DNA of 64,000 bases, taken from Anarhynchus alexandrinus (taxonomy: Eukaryota > Chordata > Aves > Charadriiformes > Charadriidae). A model generated the notes under the pieces. That model was given only the letters and a program-made list of their open reading frames with translations. It was not told the DNA's origin and searched no databases. The stretch spans positions 3,921,569 through 3,985,568 of the forward strand of contig VUYV01000046.1 in assembly GCA_008711295.1 (NCBI GenBank), read 5' to 3'. The position numbers and the translations under genes are program-made. Below, one piece after another: positions 13,460-25,711 of this stretch (the first letter of the stretch is position 1; each line of letters opens with the position of its first letter).

Positions 13460-14590
13460 GGCTGTATCAGGGTCTGTTCTCTTTAATATCTTTATCAATA
13501 ATCTGGATGAGGGGATTGAGTGCTCCTTCAGTAAGTTTGCAGATGACACCAAATTGGGTGGGAGTGTCGATCTGCTTGAGGGTAGGATGGCCCACAGAGG
13601 GATCTGGACAGGCTGGATTGATGGGCCGAGGCCAGTGGTATAAGGTTCAACAAGGCCAAGTGCCGGGTCCTGCACTTGGATCACAACAACCCCATGCAGT
13701 TCTACAGGCTTGGGGAAGAGTGGCTGGAAAGCTGCCCAGCAGAAAAGGACCTGGGGGTGTTGACTGACAGCAGCCGAATATGAGCCGGCAGTGTGCCCAG
13801 GTGGCCAAGAAGGCCAAGAACATCCTGGCTTGTATCAGAAACAGTGTGGTCAGCAGGACTAGGGAAGTCCCTCTGTACGCGGCACTGGTGAGGCCACACC
13901 TCAAATACTGTGTTTAGTTTCGGGCTCCTTGCTACAAGAAAGGTGCTGGAGTATGTCCAGAGAAGGGCGGCAAAGATGGTGAGGGGTGTAGAGCACAAGT
14001 CCTATGAAGAGTGGCTGAGGGAACTGGGATTTTTTAGTCTGGAGAAAAGGAGGCTGAGGGGAGACCTTATCGCTCTCTACAACTACCNTGCGGCACTGGT
14101 GAGGCCGCACCTCAAATACTGTGTTTAGTTTTGGGCTCCTTGCTACAAGAAAGGTGCTGGAGTATGTCCAGAGAAGGGCGGCAAAGATGGTGAGGGGTGT
14201 AGAGCACAAGTCCTATGAAGAGTGGCTGAGGGAACTGGGATTTTTTAGTCTGGAGAAAAGGAGGCTGAGGGGAGACCTTATCGCTCTCTACAACTACCTG
14301 AAAGGAGGTTGTAGGGAGGTGGGGGTTGGTCTTTTCTTCGAGGCAACATGCAATAGGACAAGAGGAAACGGCCTTAAGGAAAAAAAATCTCTTCACAGAA
14401 AAAGTTGTCAAGCATTGGAACAGGCTGCCTAGGGAAGTGGTTGAGTCACCATCCCTGGAGGTATTTACAAGGTGTGTAGACGTGGCACTTAGGGACATGT
14501 TTAGTGGTGGACTTGGCAGTGTTAGGTTAAGGGTTGGATTCGATGATCTTAAGGGTCTTTTCCAACCTAAATGATTCTATGATTCTGCAG
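13460..14590 (+). mobile_element. CR1 LINE, 3' part with decayed RT sequence
   Basis: Translation from about 13,470 gives the CR1 reverse-transcriptase pattern [12 protein letters not shown] followed by FADDTKLGG. The FADD box, at 13,536-13,547, is the catalytic-core motif of this family. A frameshift follows near 13,780 and a TAG occurs in the segment for VRPHLKYCV (about 13,915), so the copy is dead. The element runs through the usual C-terminal region and 3' UTR and ends in a TGATTCTATGATTCT tail at about 14,586. It is 5'-truncated, as most CR1 copies are. It is inflated by the direct duplication around the N at 14,088, so its true length is probably about 210 bp shorter. Confidence 0.93.
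13879..14298. repeat. Direct duplication flanking a single N (likely assembly artefact)
   Basis: 13,879-14,087 and 14,090-14,298 are 209-bp direct copies at an offset of 211, inside one CR1. I count two differences between them (CCACACC/CCGCACC and TTTCGGG/TTTTGGG). The N at 14,088 lies exactly at the junction. This is what two unmerged overlapping contig ends, or two haplotypes, would look like. Confidence 0.85.
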
Positions 14591-15147
14591 TTCTATGCAC
14601 ATATTTGTCCTTTCCTTGTGTATTCTTCCATTATGGACACCGTTGCACATAACAAAGCAAGTACCATGAAGCTGCCCACTCTCATTTTAGGCTTCACTGG
14701 CTGGGAAGATCAAGCTACAGGAATGCTACAGCTCAATGAGCTATGCAGCAGTATGAGCCACAAGGTGTCATGGGAGGACTGGAAGTTTGCTGTTTGTTGC
14801 CCCTGGTCCTCTGTCAGCATTGACTTCGGTCTCACAGCGATTCAGTGAATAAGAGCACTTTTCCCCAACTCAGACATGGAAGAAAAAGGGAAGATCCTGC
14901 ATGTCATTTACCCTTGTTTTGAAGAAAAAAAATGCTGGGTCCAAACAGGTCCACTTTTCACTGTGTGCTCTTTCTCTATCTGGCTTTGATTTGGTGTGTA
15001 GAAGAGAAACCTTTTTCTCCACTTACATTTTACTAAGCAATACACTGACCACGTGGAGGACAGAGCAAGACTCATCCATCTTAGGTGAAACTTTCTGCTG
15101 GTCCTACTGTGGCATTAGGATCTCCACATGCCATCTCAACACTGCAC
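14591..15147. other. Short unique spacer between CR1 copies
   Basis: No gene, RNA or repeat recognised. Open frames at 14,534-14,848 and 14,901-15,173 begin inside or run into CR1 tails and have no protein-family resemblance. Confidence 0.5.
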
Positions 15148-15327
15148 TGCAGGTTGCCCATGGAAGTTGTTGAGGCTTCATCCCCAGAAGTGTTCAAGGC
15201 CAGGTTGGATGGGAACTTGAGCAACCTGGTCTAGTGGAAGGTGTCCCTACCCATGGCAGGGAGGTTGGAACTAGACAATTGTTAAGGTCCCTTCCAACCT
15301 AAACCATTCTATGATTCTATGATTCCT
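15148..15327 (+). mobile_element. CR1 LINE 3' end, about 180 bp
   Basis: The sequence follows the CR1 3' consensus order: GTTGCCCATGGAAG, GTGTTCAAGGCCAGGTTGGA, CATGGCAGGGAGGTTGGAAC, GGTCCCTTCCAACC, then the octamer tail ATTCTATGATTCTATGATTC. It is heavily 5'-truncated. It belongs to a different subfamily from the copy at 13,460-14,590, whose 3' UTR lacks the GTGTCCCTACCCATGGCAGG block. Confidence 0.93.
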
Positions 15328-18300
15328 GCACTGAGAGTCGTGGAGGTGGGGATCCCCCAGCTGGGGTTGCCACATCCTTTGAAATAGTCCTGGCTGCTCT
15401 CATGGTGTTGAGGAAGCCTTTTGGATCAAGAAGGTGCATCAGGCAATGAAAGGTCAGTAAGCTGCACGCAATTAAATGTTCTTTCTACCCGTGGGAACAC
15501 TCAGCAGACACGTGCAGCTCTGGTGACCAAGAGACATGCTCTCTGAAAGGCAGGGGCATCATTTCTTTACCCTTTTCTACTTTGCTGTGATGACTCTGCA
15601 GTAAGTTTGTTGGGGTTGAGAGTTGTCTGGGCACAGGCACATGGTCTGAAGTTATCAGTCACTTCCCATGAGCCATTGGGCAGGCACACAAATTTTGGTC
15701 ATTACTAAAAGCCATTCCTTACAAACCACCTTTCCCAGTCCACTCATCCAGTCCTTGACTTGGACTTTGTGTGCACACACACCTACCCTTCATTACTTTA
15801 GGGGGCAGGGGCTATGGTCCTTCACCACTGTAATGGTTATACTTTCATGTTGCTTGTTGCAGGACAGGAAGGAGATGATCAGTGCTTGGGTGGAGTCTGT
15901 GTGTAAGGGGCAGCCCTGTGGTGTGCCATTTTTATCTTTGACATCATCCTTTCACGGTTTGTCTAGACAAAAAACAGTGTTCTGAAAGCCCACAAGACAC
16001 CAGGAGCAGTTGTTGCAACCCTACAACTTATTTTGATGGGCTGCTGCTCCCTTCTCCAGGTTCCTGCAGGGACCGGGGCAGCTGGCTGGCTCAGGAGCCA
16101 CTATCTCACCACAGGTACGGTACTTGGTGCAGCATCAAACAGCCTCTGCAGGGACTCACCTGGAGCTGCTGGTTGCCTGGATCTTGCTTATGGCCTAGGC
16201 AAACTCCAAATTCAGTGAGTCCCGAGATCCCCAGCCTTGCACAGAGCAAGGGGCAGTCACCTCGCATGGAAACAAGGTGCTGCCCATCAGCTGCATCTGG
16301 AACCATACTTCCAACTTCTATTCTTGCCCCCAGTCAAGCACAGGTTTTAATGATCTGTTGAACTTGCACAAGCAAAGTAAATTGCCCTGAATATGCCTAT
16401 CGCATATGATAATAGACATGCAAATGCATGGGGCTGTCACCCTGGCCTCATCTTCCAGGGGAGCTTCCTCTAGAGAAGAACATGGCAGTGTCACCCACAG
16501 TTTTGAAGGTCTGCAGGAAGCTCTTCTAGGGCTACGCAAAATATTTAGCACAGCCACACACATTCAAAATGCCATTTGTGTAACTGACAGACCTCAGGAT
16601 GTGGCTTTTAATTTGTTGCAACAGCACAATTTTTCAAAGTTTCCAAGATTTTTGTTCATTTCAGAGTGAAAGGACAATTATTGCCACTTTTATGTGTAAG
16701 CTGCCTACAGCTCCATATTACTTGGGGTACAAAGCAGATGAGCAAAAGGCCTTTAAACTAGTGTTGTTGCACCTCTGATCTTGATTGATGTTGACACCAA
16801 TTAGCAGAAAAGGAATCTTCCAGATAAAGGAAAAGAAGATTTTATTAAGCCCTAAATGCCAAGAGTCAGAATTCAATGCAAAATTCATTAGTGCTTATGG
16901 CAGGAGTCCTACCAGCTATTGCCAAGGGGTTAAAGGGAAATAAAAATTACATAAATAAGATTCTCAGGACTTTTAAATCCTAGCTTGAACAGTAAATGTG
17001 TTTGGGTGATTTTAGTTTGCTATTCTATACTCTCTACTTGTAAAGGCTGTTCTGTCACACTTGCTAGTTTTAATCAGAGGCAAGTCCTACCTAGAAATCA
17101 GTTCTATTCCTCTGAATGAAGAGCAAAGAGAAAAATAGAGGTCGTATTTTTTTCATTCAGTTCTAAATACATTTTTGTAAATAAAACATTGACCAGGTAG
17201 AAGAATAGGTCTTCACATGGTATAAATATAAATGTAAAATGTATAAATGTATACATGTATAAATGTATAAATATATAAATGCATATATATACAGGATCAA
17301 AATGTGATTTTAAATTTCTGGCTAACGTACAGAGAGTGACACAAATACAATGATACTTGTCTTTGCAGACTTTTTCCCATAAACAATTGCTCAGAAAAAT
17401 AAAGGAACTTTGCAAGTTTCCTTATGTTGTATCACCAATAAATCCCAGTTTAACAAAATTCTGAAACAATATCTGGAAGCTTTGCAAAAACAAAGATTAA
17501 ATGTGCTTTTTATGAACCAGAAATGAGATTGTGACGGTGAGGAGTCTGGAGAACTTTGAGCACCTGCTCTGTAAGAGAAGTGCCACAGCTGCCTGTTACT
17601 CTAATTAATGTACAGATCTTACAGAAACTGTTTTGGAGCAGGAACAAATATTTGGTCAAGCTGAGGCAGTTCCTTCCTATGGCTTGTGTTTGTAGCACTC
17701 AGAAATCTTCTTGCATATTCACATCTCTCCATGTTCACTAGATCACATTTTGCTTTCCAACATTAAGCTCTTCAGCTTTGCAAGGAAAATCATAGGTCCT
17801 AGTTCCCAAAGCCTGAGCTCTTGCCTGCCCAGAGACACACCCACAGATTTTTACTCCTTTCCACTTACAGGGTGTCTGCTCTTTCAGTTCAAAGGACTGC
17901 ACACACAGGCACTAATTTCTTACAACTCAATTTATCCAATGATAATTCAATTTCAACATGTCCTAAGACATGTTCTTCCACTGGCAGAGAATCCTGATGA
18001 CCATCAGTTTACATCTGTATGTCAGAAGCCCCAGGGCAAATGTTGACTCTGAATTTACCTTCCAGTCTCATTTACTGCATCAAATGTCAGAGTTTTTGAC
18101 AGCAGCATCCTAGACTCATAGCTAGAAATTTACTGGCATTTCTTGCTTGTTGGCAACGTTAGGGATTTCGTTTATACATCTCTCATCTTCCAGGGTTAAG
18201 CACTGCAGTTCTTTGTTTCACTTTACTCGTGTAGTGCTATTCTCCTGAAAAGACTTAATCCCAGATTTATTTTAAAAATTAAAGCATCCCATTGCCGGCT

Positions 18301-18810
18301 TCGCATTGTTTGTTCCTGCCCTCCAACTAACCATTCTCCCTTCTTTAACACATATCTGTTGTCTCCCTCCTGCTTATGGCAGGGGTTCATTTTCCTGTTG
18401 TAGATTTGAACAACTTGCTGCACAGTGAGAGCTTTGCTCTCTGATTGGGGCTAAGCACTGTTGTTATTTTTAAAAAATCCTTGGAGGTTGCACATAAAAA
18501 AACCCCACATTTTGCCCTGTTGTTAAATCACATACTGTGAAAATTGGTGCGCTTGAAAACTCTGATTGGAAAAAGCAGAATAATTCTAGAAATGGGGATG
18601 TGGGATTTCAAGGAATATCTTATGTAGACTCCTACTCTTATCTGATACTATATTTCCTCAGTTTCTCCTCAATCCTTTCCAGCCACATTATGCTCTCAAA
18701 GTGTTTACATGTTCTGTAAATGAAGATGGATGCCTGCTCATTGATGGCAGTTATCTAAGCTGCTCTGTTTCTTGGGCCTTGATCATACTTCCTAATGTAC
18801 CATTTTTAGA
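15328..18810. other. Non-coding stretch, no gene recognised
   Basis: No gene could be supported. The region includes an AT-rich tract at 17,220-17,292 (listed separately). A short segment at 16,063-16,115 is bounded by a plausible acceptor and donor but is too short to judge. The remainder is unique sequence with scattered short open frames. Confidence 0.5.
17220..17292. repeat. AT-rich microsatellite-like tract, TATAAATG units
   Basis: Imperfect repeats of TATAAATG/TGTATAAA and ATATAT occupy about 70 bp. The units are degenerate, so this is a low-complexity tract rather than a clean microsatellite. Confidence 0.8.
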
Positions 18811-19050
18811 ATAGAATCGTAGAATAGTCATAGAATAGTTTCAGTTAGAAGGGACCTTTAAAGGCCATCTAGTCCAATCCTCCCTGCAATGAGCAAGGAC
18901 ATCTTCAACTAGATCAGGCTGCTCAGAGCCCCATCCAACCTGACCTTGAATGTTTCCAGGGATGGGGCATTTACCACCTCTCTGGACAACCCGGGCCAGT
19001 GTTTCACCACCCGCATCGTAAAAAATTTCTTCACTGTTTTTATAATAGCA
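18811..19050 (-). mobile_element. CR1 LINE 3' end, minus strand
   Basis: On the plus strand the element opens with reversed octamer tails (AGAATCGTAGAATAGTCATAG), then AGAAGGGACCTTTAAAGG, CATCTAGTCCAATCC, GATCAGGCTGCTCAGAGCCC, CCATCCAACCTGACCTTGAA, GGGATGGGGCATTTACCACC and GTAAAAAATTTCTTC. This is the reverse complement of a CR1 3' UTR, 5'-truncated near 19,050. The substitution load is moderate. Confidence 0.93.
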
Positions 19051-21621
19051 AACCTTTTTCAGCTAAACATTGAAATGTGAAGAGAAACAGGGTTCCTATT
19101 CTAAGTGTACTACCCACCTAGCAAAATGTCAGCATTGGAGCCAGAGTCAGATGCCACCAACATTCATCAGTCCTTCAGCAGCAAGTAACATGTTGCAGAA
19201 AGCTGGTCCCTCCTTTAAAGGTTCTCAGCCACAAAATATTGAGGAATCTCTGACCAAGAGTTAGAGACTATGACTGCTGTCTCTGTATGTATATAACAAT
19301 GGAGAAAGCATCTATCTAGAGAAATATTATGCATGGTTTCAACCTCTACACCTCTAGAAGGGTCTCTCCTGTGTTCACAGAACTGTGAGGGAATATTTGA
19401 GAAGTGAGTAGATGAAATGTATTTTTCATCTCTTTCTCTTGCTTCTTGATGAGGTAAAGATAGGAAAAACCTTATTGTGTAAGTAGAACTTGTGAATCTG
19501 TCTCTCAAAACTATGCTGGAGAACTCCTTGGAGGACCAGAGTGGGTTATTTACAAATTTGAAAAAACAAGGCATTGACTCAATCACACAATAGATATACT
19601 CTCAGGCAGTTAACAAAATAAGAAACAATTCTTGGTTAAAAATCTATTTGCACAGAGTGAGATCTATTTCGACATTATGTCTGGATTCTTTTAGTTTTTC
19701 CTTTATTACAAACAAAGAAGACAAGACTTCATGGGATTTCAAACTTACAGTATAGCAACAACAACATTTTAAAGCTTTCTGATGCACAGACAAGGCAAAA
19801 TTTATAACTCTGCCCCTTTTCTCACTCTGGAGTTACCTGTAAGCAGTCATGCAGAGAACAGAAAATGAAAATTGAGTGTTTTTCATAGGTATTCATATAT
19901 AACAGGACCTCAGCAGAAATGCTTACATTGCCATCCCTGTCAGATTCTATGAATCCACAAATCCTGCTGAATACCCAATATCACAACTAAAGACGTACCT
20001 AGATGTGCAAGCTGTCAGTTATTTATAAAAGGCCTCTTATCAGGACCAGCACTGACAATAATATCTGCAAATGTCAAAGGGCCCTCAGCTGTCAAACAAG
20101 GAATCATCATCCGGCTGTGCGATAAGTGTAACTGCCAGGCGCTAAGTCTACAAGCAAAACATAAGGGGGTAAACAACAGCTACCACCAGGACACCAAGGA
20201 TGAACCTGACCAGAGAAAAAATACGTGAGCAAAATAGTGGGGTTATTGTTAAGCCTGATCCTGTTGTCATTGCAGCACCCATTGCTGCTAGGGAACATCA
20301 AAAGTCTACCTAGAAGTGTTAGTGGCATTTCTGTTACTTCTGTCTATGCATCATCAGACAGAATGGTCAGGTTTGATTGTGGTAAAAAGCAAGTCGTTGC
20401 CAGTAATCTTAACAGCTACCACTTCAACTGGTGCTTCGACACAGGTCATGATGGGTGGAAATGGTAGAAGTATGGACATGTGCATCCTTTGAATCTAGTC
20501 TATGATCCAAACTGTCTTCAGTCATGACTGACAAAAATAAGTACAATAGTCTATATCAGGCCCTGTCACCAACACCATTGCTAGACATAGAAAAGGTATC
20601 ACAATAGGTCCCATGAACTTGTGTAATGTCTTCTAAAAACCATGGAAACTTTTGGTATCCACATTATCCTGTGAAAGGGAGCTCCACAGTTTAGCTGGAA
20701 AGTGTGAAATTTGTCACATGTAGGAAATACAAACAGGATTTTCTTGACCTGTAAAATAACTTATTGAATGAGGACATTTTTTTTCCGAACTGACAGAAGA
20801 TGGAAGTCATGCTCCATAAAACATGTAGACATAATCCACGACAGCAGAAAAGCACCAAAAATTAGTCAGAACCCCTCTATTGACTGACAAAAAGTAGGCA
20901 TATACTATCAATGCAGACCAATCTTTTAAGTACCCAAAGTGTGTAAATTAGACCCAAAGTGTAAATTACACAGTAAGTGACAAGAATTTCAGAACATTGA
21001 TCATTTTGAGTCAGTCATTTGAGGAATGAATTATTTCAAGAATGATAAAACTGCTGGTCTTGACGGCATCTGACAGCTGAGTAGATAAAATACCTTTGTT
21101 GAATGACAAATATCTGAATACTCCAACCATTTATTGTGCGTAGCTGTCAGTGTGTTAGTGCATGTGTGTCATGGCATTCCAAAAATCAGCAAAGGATGCT
21201 TCAGAGCCAAAGAACAGTAGGCCTGTGTCCATACGGCATCATCTTCACAAATGGCATTAGCATCTGATCTTAATTAAATTAGTTATCACCATTCGCTAAA
21301 TGGCTCCTAATACCAGAGCAAGCTGGACTGTTCCCAGAAAGTCCCTGCTGTTTAAGTGCTTAACATCACTGAGCAGTTCCAAGAGAGCCTTGGGAGGGCA
21401 TGGACAGAGACTCGATGCCTGTAGATCCATCAGCAGCTGCTCGTGACACTGTAAAAAATCTGAAGTATGTAATTATTTGTAATTATTAAATTACACAAAT
21501 TGATCGTCACTCCATAGAGATTGCACACTGAAAAGTTTATATAAAACCATGCAAGAAATAGAGCCAATGGTGCGGATAGTAATATGAACTATCAGTAAAG
21601 CATACTTGTAGCAATATTTTT

Positions 21622-21655
21622 AGCATCTGTCAAAACATTAGCATCTGTCAAAATA
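21622..21655. repeat. Two-copy 18-bp tandem repeat
   Basis: AGCATCTGTCAAAACATT is followed immediately by AGCATCTGTCAAAATA. The copies are nearly identical, so the duplication is local and recent. Confidence 0.85.
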
Positions 21656-22398
21656 GGCAACCAACCTATGATCATATAAAATCTTATTACTTGCAGGTGA
21701 CTTAGGCATCACAGTTCAAAATTAGGACTTCAGTTGTAAGGTATTCATGCAAAATCAAAGCCACGTGTTCCTGAGCAACTTTCCTGAATATCTGATTTGC
21801 ACATCCAAAGCCAACTGTATATGAATTCAGACAAAACATATGCAAGTCTCCTCCACCTTTAGACCCAATAAGCTACTAAACGATTTTGCACATCCAGGAT
21901 TTAGGGTGATTCACCCACGACTAGCACCTGGTCTATCTGGGTATCATGCTAAATTGCACACTTTTCTGAAGGCCAGAGAAATCAAAATGCAAAGTGAGTG
22001 CCTGTACGAGCTCAGTTTCCAAATGGAGGTGAGGGGGAGATGAGGGTACTGATGGCAACCAAATAATGCTGTGAATTGCTGAACTTGCACAATACCACTC
22101 AGTACCTGTACATGTGCTCTGTGTGGGGAATATCAGGGTTTGCAGTTAGATAGGCTGCAATGGATCAAAAATGCATTGTTTCACTGGATATCTTGGATAA
22201 GCCAAAATCAGCGTGTCTTTCTGGGCATCATCCTATCTGATACAATGAAAGCACTAGCTATTACCCAAGAACACACGTTGCATGTTTATGGTGGTGCTGA
22301 AGAGTTTTCTAGCTACAGCAGAAATACAAAAGCTGTGGCAGCTACACAATTTGAAATGTACAACATAATCAGTAGGATATTTAAAATTAGCATATATT

Positions 22399-22441
22399 AA
22401 AAATAAAAAAAAAAAAAGAAAGGGAAGAAAAGAAAAGAAAA
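22399..22441. repeat. A-rich low-complexity tract
   Basis: A run of A interrupted by T and G passes into AAAAG-type units. No retroposed gene could be identified next to it, so it is not clearly a retrotransposition tail. Confidence 0.8.
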
Positions 22442-24289
22442 GTACCTTGCCTAGTAGCCTGAGAATGGATTGGACAACTTGGAGACCTTCTCACACACGA
22501 GTCAGCTGGAAGAACAAGAACATGCAGAAATGTGATTATTACAAAAACACAAAAATGTGTGTTCAACCAGAGACTGGTTGAACAATACAGCACATCTTGG
22601 TTTGCGGCACCATGAAAGAGTTGTAAAATCCTAAAGATTTAGCCCCGGCAACCCATAGGTCCATCTTTTATGTTCATTTTATGAAACTGTATCAGAAAAC
22701 AAGAAAAGGACGTATAACAGGAAAAAAGAAGCACAGAGATAGCCGTGCAGGCATGGAAGGATAAACAACTCTTTTCGTCCCTTTCTGCAAATCAGAACAA
22801 AGGCAAAAGACTGCAAAGCCTTTTTCAAACCCTAACGGTCCTTGACAGGAAAGAGGAAATAATGCCCTAATTGCCAAAAATGGCAAGGAGAGGAAAGAGG
22901 GCAGAATGTCACGGTTACAATTTGTTTCCAATTCATTCTCTCTCTCCAAGGTTCCTTCTGCCCTTTAAGAAATCTGTACTTAAAAAATAATGGACTAGAC
23001 AATTTCCAAACCAGGAGCCTGGTATAATTCATTTTAATGCCACTCCAGTTGGCTGGGCAATACAATAGATCATCACATTGCGAGAGAACCCTTTGGTCCA
23101 GACTATGTATCAGACTGAACTTCTGGATGTATAGCGTATTTATCATGACTATGCTGTCACACAAGGTTATCATGCTGGTATGCAATATTTCTCCATCTCT
23201 CCCTTAGTGAATTTGGTTCTTATAGTCAAAATGGAGCTAATCAACATAAAAAAAAAACTATGCTGACTTTTTCAGAGTCAGACACCCAGAGTTAAATATC
23301 TACCATGACACACTCAGGGAAGGTATCAGCACACAGTATGGTTTCACATAGTCTTCAAGGCTATTTTTCTTAGTACGAGCCAGTGTTTAGTCTTGTAAAG
23401 ATGTGCTGTATTATACTTAGTTTCAGCTACAGCAGATATCCTTCACTTTTTCTGTTTAGAACGAGCTCCGTGAATAAACAGAGGATTTCTTTTTTCTTAT
23501 GGTTATTCCCCTTGTCATAGAAAAAGAAGAAAATTCTGCATAGTTTTGGGCCACTTTTTGTGCAGATCCAGTAACAAAACACTGGGAACACTACAGACTT
23601 GGGGTCATTTATGGTTCCGCTACTAGGAAACCAAGCCAAAAGGTCCAAGACATCACAGGAGACATGTGAAAGATCCTGGGATCAGAAAAAGTGTCACAAC
23701 TAATTAAAACTTTGTTTTGGAGGGCACTCAGTATTTGATATTTCCACTGCTTTCATGGGAAGTCTGTGCTCTGAACTTCTGACAAATCAGGTCATTTATT
23801 CAAGCTCCTTACTGTGAACGAAGGTCTCTGAACTGAGCTCTGACTGCCACTGTGAACTTTGATCTGAGGAGTTTAAAATATACGAGGGTAACAGAAATAA
23901 AATCCACTTTTGCTCAAAGGTCATTGTCAATAGTGTTTATTTTTTCTGGTCTTGTTTTCTCTTCCAGCATACATGCATTTTTGTCTATAAGTGACAAGTT
24001 TGACCAGACCAACATTGATTAAACCGAACTCACAGACTCACTCAATATTTCAATGATTGAGGATTGCTGGAGGAAAAGAAATATTTTTTTTTGCTTCACC
24101 TTCCATTTCCAGCTAGGAATGAAGCCAGCGGTGACAAAAATCTGCTCTGCAAACGTCTTTCTGTGCTATTTCCATCAGGAAAGCCTCATGAATCCCCCAA
24201 GAAAGCCTGTTCTCAGAAGCATCCCACCTTGTTCCAATGAGCTTCTGAGGTCTGAAGAGATGAGTGGAGGTCCCTTCTGGCTAACTAGA

Positions 24290-24610
24290 TTACTGCAAAC
24301 TCTCTGCCTCCTATTTTTCTCCTCTCCTTAACATTCACAGCACTGCAGCTAAACCTCCTTACCCATTACCTTTCAGACTCTGTATCTATTTACTGACGGT
24401 CCTTACCCCTTTCCATCCATTAAATGTTGTTCCTCCCTGCCCATATTTATGCTCTTATCTTTATCCTTTTCCCCTTGTTCTGCCCTCACACTCTTTCCTC
24501 AAGCTCGTTCTTTCTTCTGCTCCATCAGGGCTGTATCACCCTTCTGTTCTTGCTTAGACTCCGTCACTTTCTATCCCCTCGACAGACTTCTCCTTCCACT
24601 CTCTGCAAGA
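24290..24610. repeat. Pyrimidine-rich (C/T) block, plus strand
   Basis: About 320 bp are strongly biased to C and T on the plus strand, with runs such as TTTTTCTCCTCTCCTT and CTTTATCCTTTTCCCCTTG. The block is not a simple tandem repeat. Overlapping open frames here (24,424-24,702) follow from the lack of purine-rich stop codons and are not evidence of coding. Confidence 0.6.
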
Positions 24611-25659
24611 ACCAGAGCTACAGTCTTGGAATGCAGTCCCGTAGGCCAGTTTCCCTGAGTTATATTTGGGTAGGGCTTCACAGCACATCAGCCACGCTGT
24701 GATAACTGGTCATGTTCACACTCCCACCTCCTAGCAGCTGTGAGGTGGTGTATGCTTCTGAGAGGGAGTTGTTACTCCAGCATAAGATCCTGCTGGATCT
24801 CCAAGAAAGAAGAGAACAAAACTTAGAAGTAGTAAAGAAAAAGCAGGAAAGAGGCAATGAGAAATCCAAGTTGCGTGGCTGGAACAACCCATGTTTTGTT
24901 GCTGCTACTATGAAGCAACAGCAACAGTAGTAACAGTACTATGCTCTTAAGAATTTTTAAGAAGAAAAATGATATTTGCAGCATGGAGGATAGTGTGGCC
25001 ACCAACACCTGGTGTCTCTCCAGTGGGCTGTAGCTCCTTCAGTGTGGCTGCTGCTGGGCAATAGGAAAGTGGCATCAAGATGGCCTGGTGTGGCATGGAC
25101 TTACTGCACGTGTTACCCCACAAATGCCTTGTGGCAGCTGGGGACAGAGAATAAGAGTCAGAAGTAGGACCTGGCAGCACTTTCACCTGTACATAGCAGT
25201 GGGCAGGGCTCTCGTGCTGAGCCAGCCTCCCAGATCAGCTTTGAGTCCAGAAAAGGAGAAAGATGGCTTGATTGCACCTAAGCCCTTTTCCTGGGATACA
25301 GGCTTGAAGAATGTAAGATTGGAAAGAGCAAATCCATCATCTCTGGGGAAAGGTGACTGGGAAATTGTTGTCCCAGCGCACTCAGCTACTATATTCTTCA
25401 TCATGGCAAATTTCACATTTAGTTCAGTGAGAGTAGACTTTGGCCAAAACCAAGCAAAGCCCTATTTCTTGTGTTGCATTGCTCTGTGCAGGATGAAGAG
25501 CCTAACCAGGCAAATCTCGTATGATACTGGCATTAGAAAGGTTCTCCTAGAGCAGCATTTCTCAAACAGATGTTCCTAAATGAGCAGTGGTCCGTAAGAT
25601 TTTCTGGCTTTTGGGTATACCATACACAGGAAGCCATGGACCAAGACAATAGATAGAAG

Positions 25660-25711
25660 CTCTTTGATCTTAAAGGTCTTTTCCAACCTAAATGATTCTA
25701 TTCTGTGAAAT
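25660..25711 (+). mobile_element. CR1 LINE 3' stub, about 50 bp
   Basis: TTTGATCTTAAAGGTCTTTTCCAACCTAAATGATTCTATTCTG is split here as TTTGATCTTAAAGGTC, TTTTCCAACCTAAATG and ATTCTATTCTG. It matches the extreme 3' end of the same CR1 type as at 14,540-14,586. Only the last 50 bp were inserted or survive. Confidence 0.8.

Larger units (their letters stand above)
19051..25659. other. Long non-coding stretch with small local repeats
   Basis: No gene recognised. Small features are two tandem near-copies of ACCCAAAGTGTGTAAATTA at 20,932-20,968, two copies of an 18-bp unit AGCATCTGTCAAAACATT at 21,622-21,655, an A-rich tract at 22,399-22,441 and a pyrimidine-rich block at 24,290-24,610. The 163-codon open frame at 25,088-25,579 has no recognisable domain and no coding-like features. 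Confidence 0.5.

Noticed and set aside
13646..13660. GGTTCAACAAGG as a tRNA B-box
   Set aside because: It is part of the CR1 RT coding region, and no A-box or cloverleaf surrounds it.
16063..16115. Short segment between a good acceptor (CCCTTCTCCAG) and donor (CACAG|GTACGG)
   Set aside because: Only about 53 bp, no partner exons and no recognisable peptide; such pairs are expected by chance.
25088..25579. 163-codon plus-strand frame
   Set aside because: No domain, no splice context and random-looking composition; length is within chance for 64 kb in six frames.
25545..25620. hAT-like phrases (AGCAGCATTTCTCAAAC, AGCAGTGGTCCGTAAG)
   Set aside because: They resemble ends of Charlie-type DNA transposons, but the match is short, no inverted partner end was found, and a CR1 stub follows closely.
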